The notes under the pieces are model-generated. The model saw only the letters and a program-made list of their open reading frames with translations, made no database searches and was not told where the DNA came from. DNA of 64,000 nt. Origin: Mycolicibacterium flavescens. GTDB lineage: Bacteria > Actinomycetota > Actinomycetes > Mycobacteriales > Mycobacteriaceae. The DNA is taken from positions 1 through 64,000 of the forward strand of contig NZ_MIHA01000023.1 in NCBI RefSeq assembly GCF_001722335.1. Reading direction: 5' to 3'. Position 1 is the stretch's first letter; every line of letters begins with the position of its first letter. Shown here one piece after another: positions 63,157-64,000 of this stretch. The position numbers and the translations under genes were made by a program.

Positions 63157-64000
63157 TCAAATGGTGACGTGGGCGAAGAAGTGGGTGAGCACCTCGTCGG
63201 GCGCCTCGAGTTGCGGCCAGTGGCCGACGCGCTCCGACAGCATCACCACGTCGGCGTTCGGAATGACCTCGGCGTAGCGCCGGGCCATATGGGCGCCCGA
63301 GTTCGGGTCGACCGGGCCGTCGATCAGGCGCATCGGCACCGCGGTCTGCCGCATGGCGCGGACCCACCGGTTGCGGTGGGTGTAGCGGTCGCCGATGAAG
63401 CGGCCCACCTTGTGCAGCACCTTCTTGCCGTCGTTGTACTCGAGGATCTCGTGGAACCGGTCCATCAGTGCGCGTGACGGTTTGGTGTCGGGCCCGAACA
63501 TCTCGTTGATGGTGGATTCGAGGATCCGGCGCGACAGCGGGCTGCCCTGCAGGGGGCTGAGCATGTCGCCCAACGAAGTTCCGGACATCAGCTTCTGCAT
63601 CGTCCGCGGCGTGTAGGCCTCGTTGAACAGTCCGCCGTTGAGCCAGGTTATCGACTCGTACCGGACCGACCCGTAGCTGTGCTCACCGAATTCGCTGCGC
63701 GCCAACAACTCCTGACCCACCGAGTCGCCGAGGTCGTGGGCCAGCAGGTGACAGCGCTGCACTCCGAGGTGCTCGAGCAGCGCTTCGTGCATGTCGGCGT
63801 GGTCGGCAACGGAATAGCCGTAGGCCGGCGGTTTGGCCGAGAACCCCATCCCGATCATGTCCGGGGCGACGACCGTGAAGCGCTCGGTCAGCGACGGCCA
63901 AATCAGCGACCAGTCCCACGAGTTGAACGGGTAGCCGTGCACCGCCAGCAGCACGGGTGCGGTGCCGAGCGCCGGCCCGTCGACCCGGTAGAAGATCTCG
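63157..64000 (-). CDS. Alpha/beta hydrolase, epoxide hydrolase/haloalkane dehalogenase type (5' end outside window)
   Basis: The visible 281 residues include the N-terminal motif LLAVHGYPFNSWDWSLIWP, APDMIGMGFSAKP, and the nucleophile elbow LLAHDLGDSVGQE, where the nucleophile is aspartate, as in epoxide hydrolases and haloalkane dehalogenases. The late acid (LIDGPVDPNSG) and histidine (SERVGHWPQLEAPDEV) complete the triad. Sequence in frame continues past base 64000, so the true start is not seen. Substrate unknown. Confidence 0.85.
   Translation of the reverse strand, partial: EIFYRVDGPALGTAPVLLAVHGYPFNSWDWSLIWPSLTERFTVVAPDMIGMGFSAKPPAYGYSVADHADMHEALLEHLGVQRCHLLAHDLGDSVGQELLARSEFGEHSYGSVRYESITWLNGGLFNEAYTPRTMQKLMSGTSLGDMLSPLQGSPLSRRILESTINEMFGPDTKPSRALMDRFHEILEYNDGKKVLHKVGRFIGDRYTHRNRWVRAMRQTAVPMRLIDGPVDPNSGAHMARRYAEVIPNADVVMLSERVGHWPQLEAPDEVLTHFFAHVTI

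Overview
The window comes from a high-GC mycobacterium, most likely a fast-growing environmental Mycolicibacterium. The evidence is gene content: mycobacterial PIM lipid genes (pimA, patA, pgsA1), aftC, clpC2, carboxylic acid reductase, coproporphyrin-type haem genes, and many GTG starts with 4-nt overlaps. From memory, the gene order matches two separate blocks of the M. tuberculosis chromosome (about Rv2587c-Rv2614c and Rv2667-Rv2682c). A variable middle section joins them. No genome search was run.

Left conserved block (1-29.2 kb): secD-yajC (protein export); gabT plus an aldehyde dehydrogenase (aminobutyrate/aminobutyraldehyde catabolism); carboxylic acid reductase (fadD9-type); ruvC-ruvA-ruvB with two membrane genes downstream; an MscS channel; yebC; a TetR gene divergent from a CocE-type hydrolase across a 44-bp operator-like palindrome; fadE; pdxS-tesB-pdxT; then a tightly overlapping run thrS-HIT-pgsA1-patA-pimA-LemA-like-NUDIX, which centres on phosphatidylinositol mannoside synthesis.

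Variable middle (29.2-48.4 kb): thioesterase, aldo/keto reductase, GAF-ANTAR regulator, L,D-transpeptidase, envelope-stress-like small membrane genes, lactate dehydrogenase, and four tRNA genes (Val-CAC, then Gly-GCC, Cys-GCA, Val-GAC). Directly after the last tRNA lies a decayed accessory patch of about 3.3 kb. It holds phage-like zinc-finger fragments, a small Rmf/CrpP-like gene and an alpha/beta hydrolase broken by one base. A 1385-residue secreted repeat protein follows, with three cadherin/VCBS-like domains and 12.8 copies of a 50-residue repeat.

Right conserved block (48.4-64 kb): AraC and SRPBCC genes; clpC2 with two palindromic operators at its start; an ECF sigma factor overlapping an ogt-type alkyltransferase; zapE; a RibD-like reductase; an exported alpha/beta-hydrolase-fold protein without its nucleophile serine; aftC; msrB; the haem genes hemE-hemY-hemQ; DUF3000; an RNase D-type exonuclease.

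The most notable non-gene signals are two 188-bp copies (184/188 identical) of a small inverted-repeat element inserted at CTAG, 28 kb apart. In both cases the insertion is at a stop codon, and in one case it sits between two convergent genes that would otherwise share the same CTAG. No CRISPR array, complete IS or prophage was seen.
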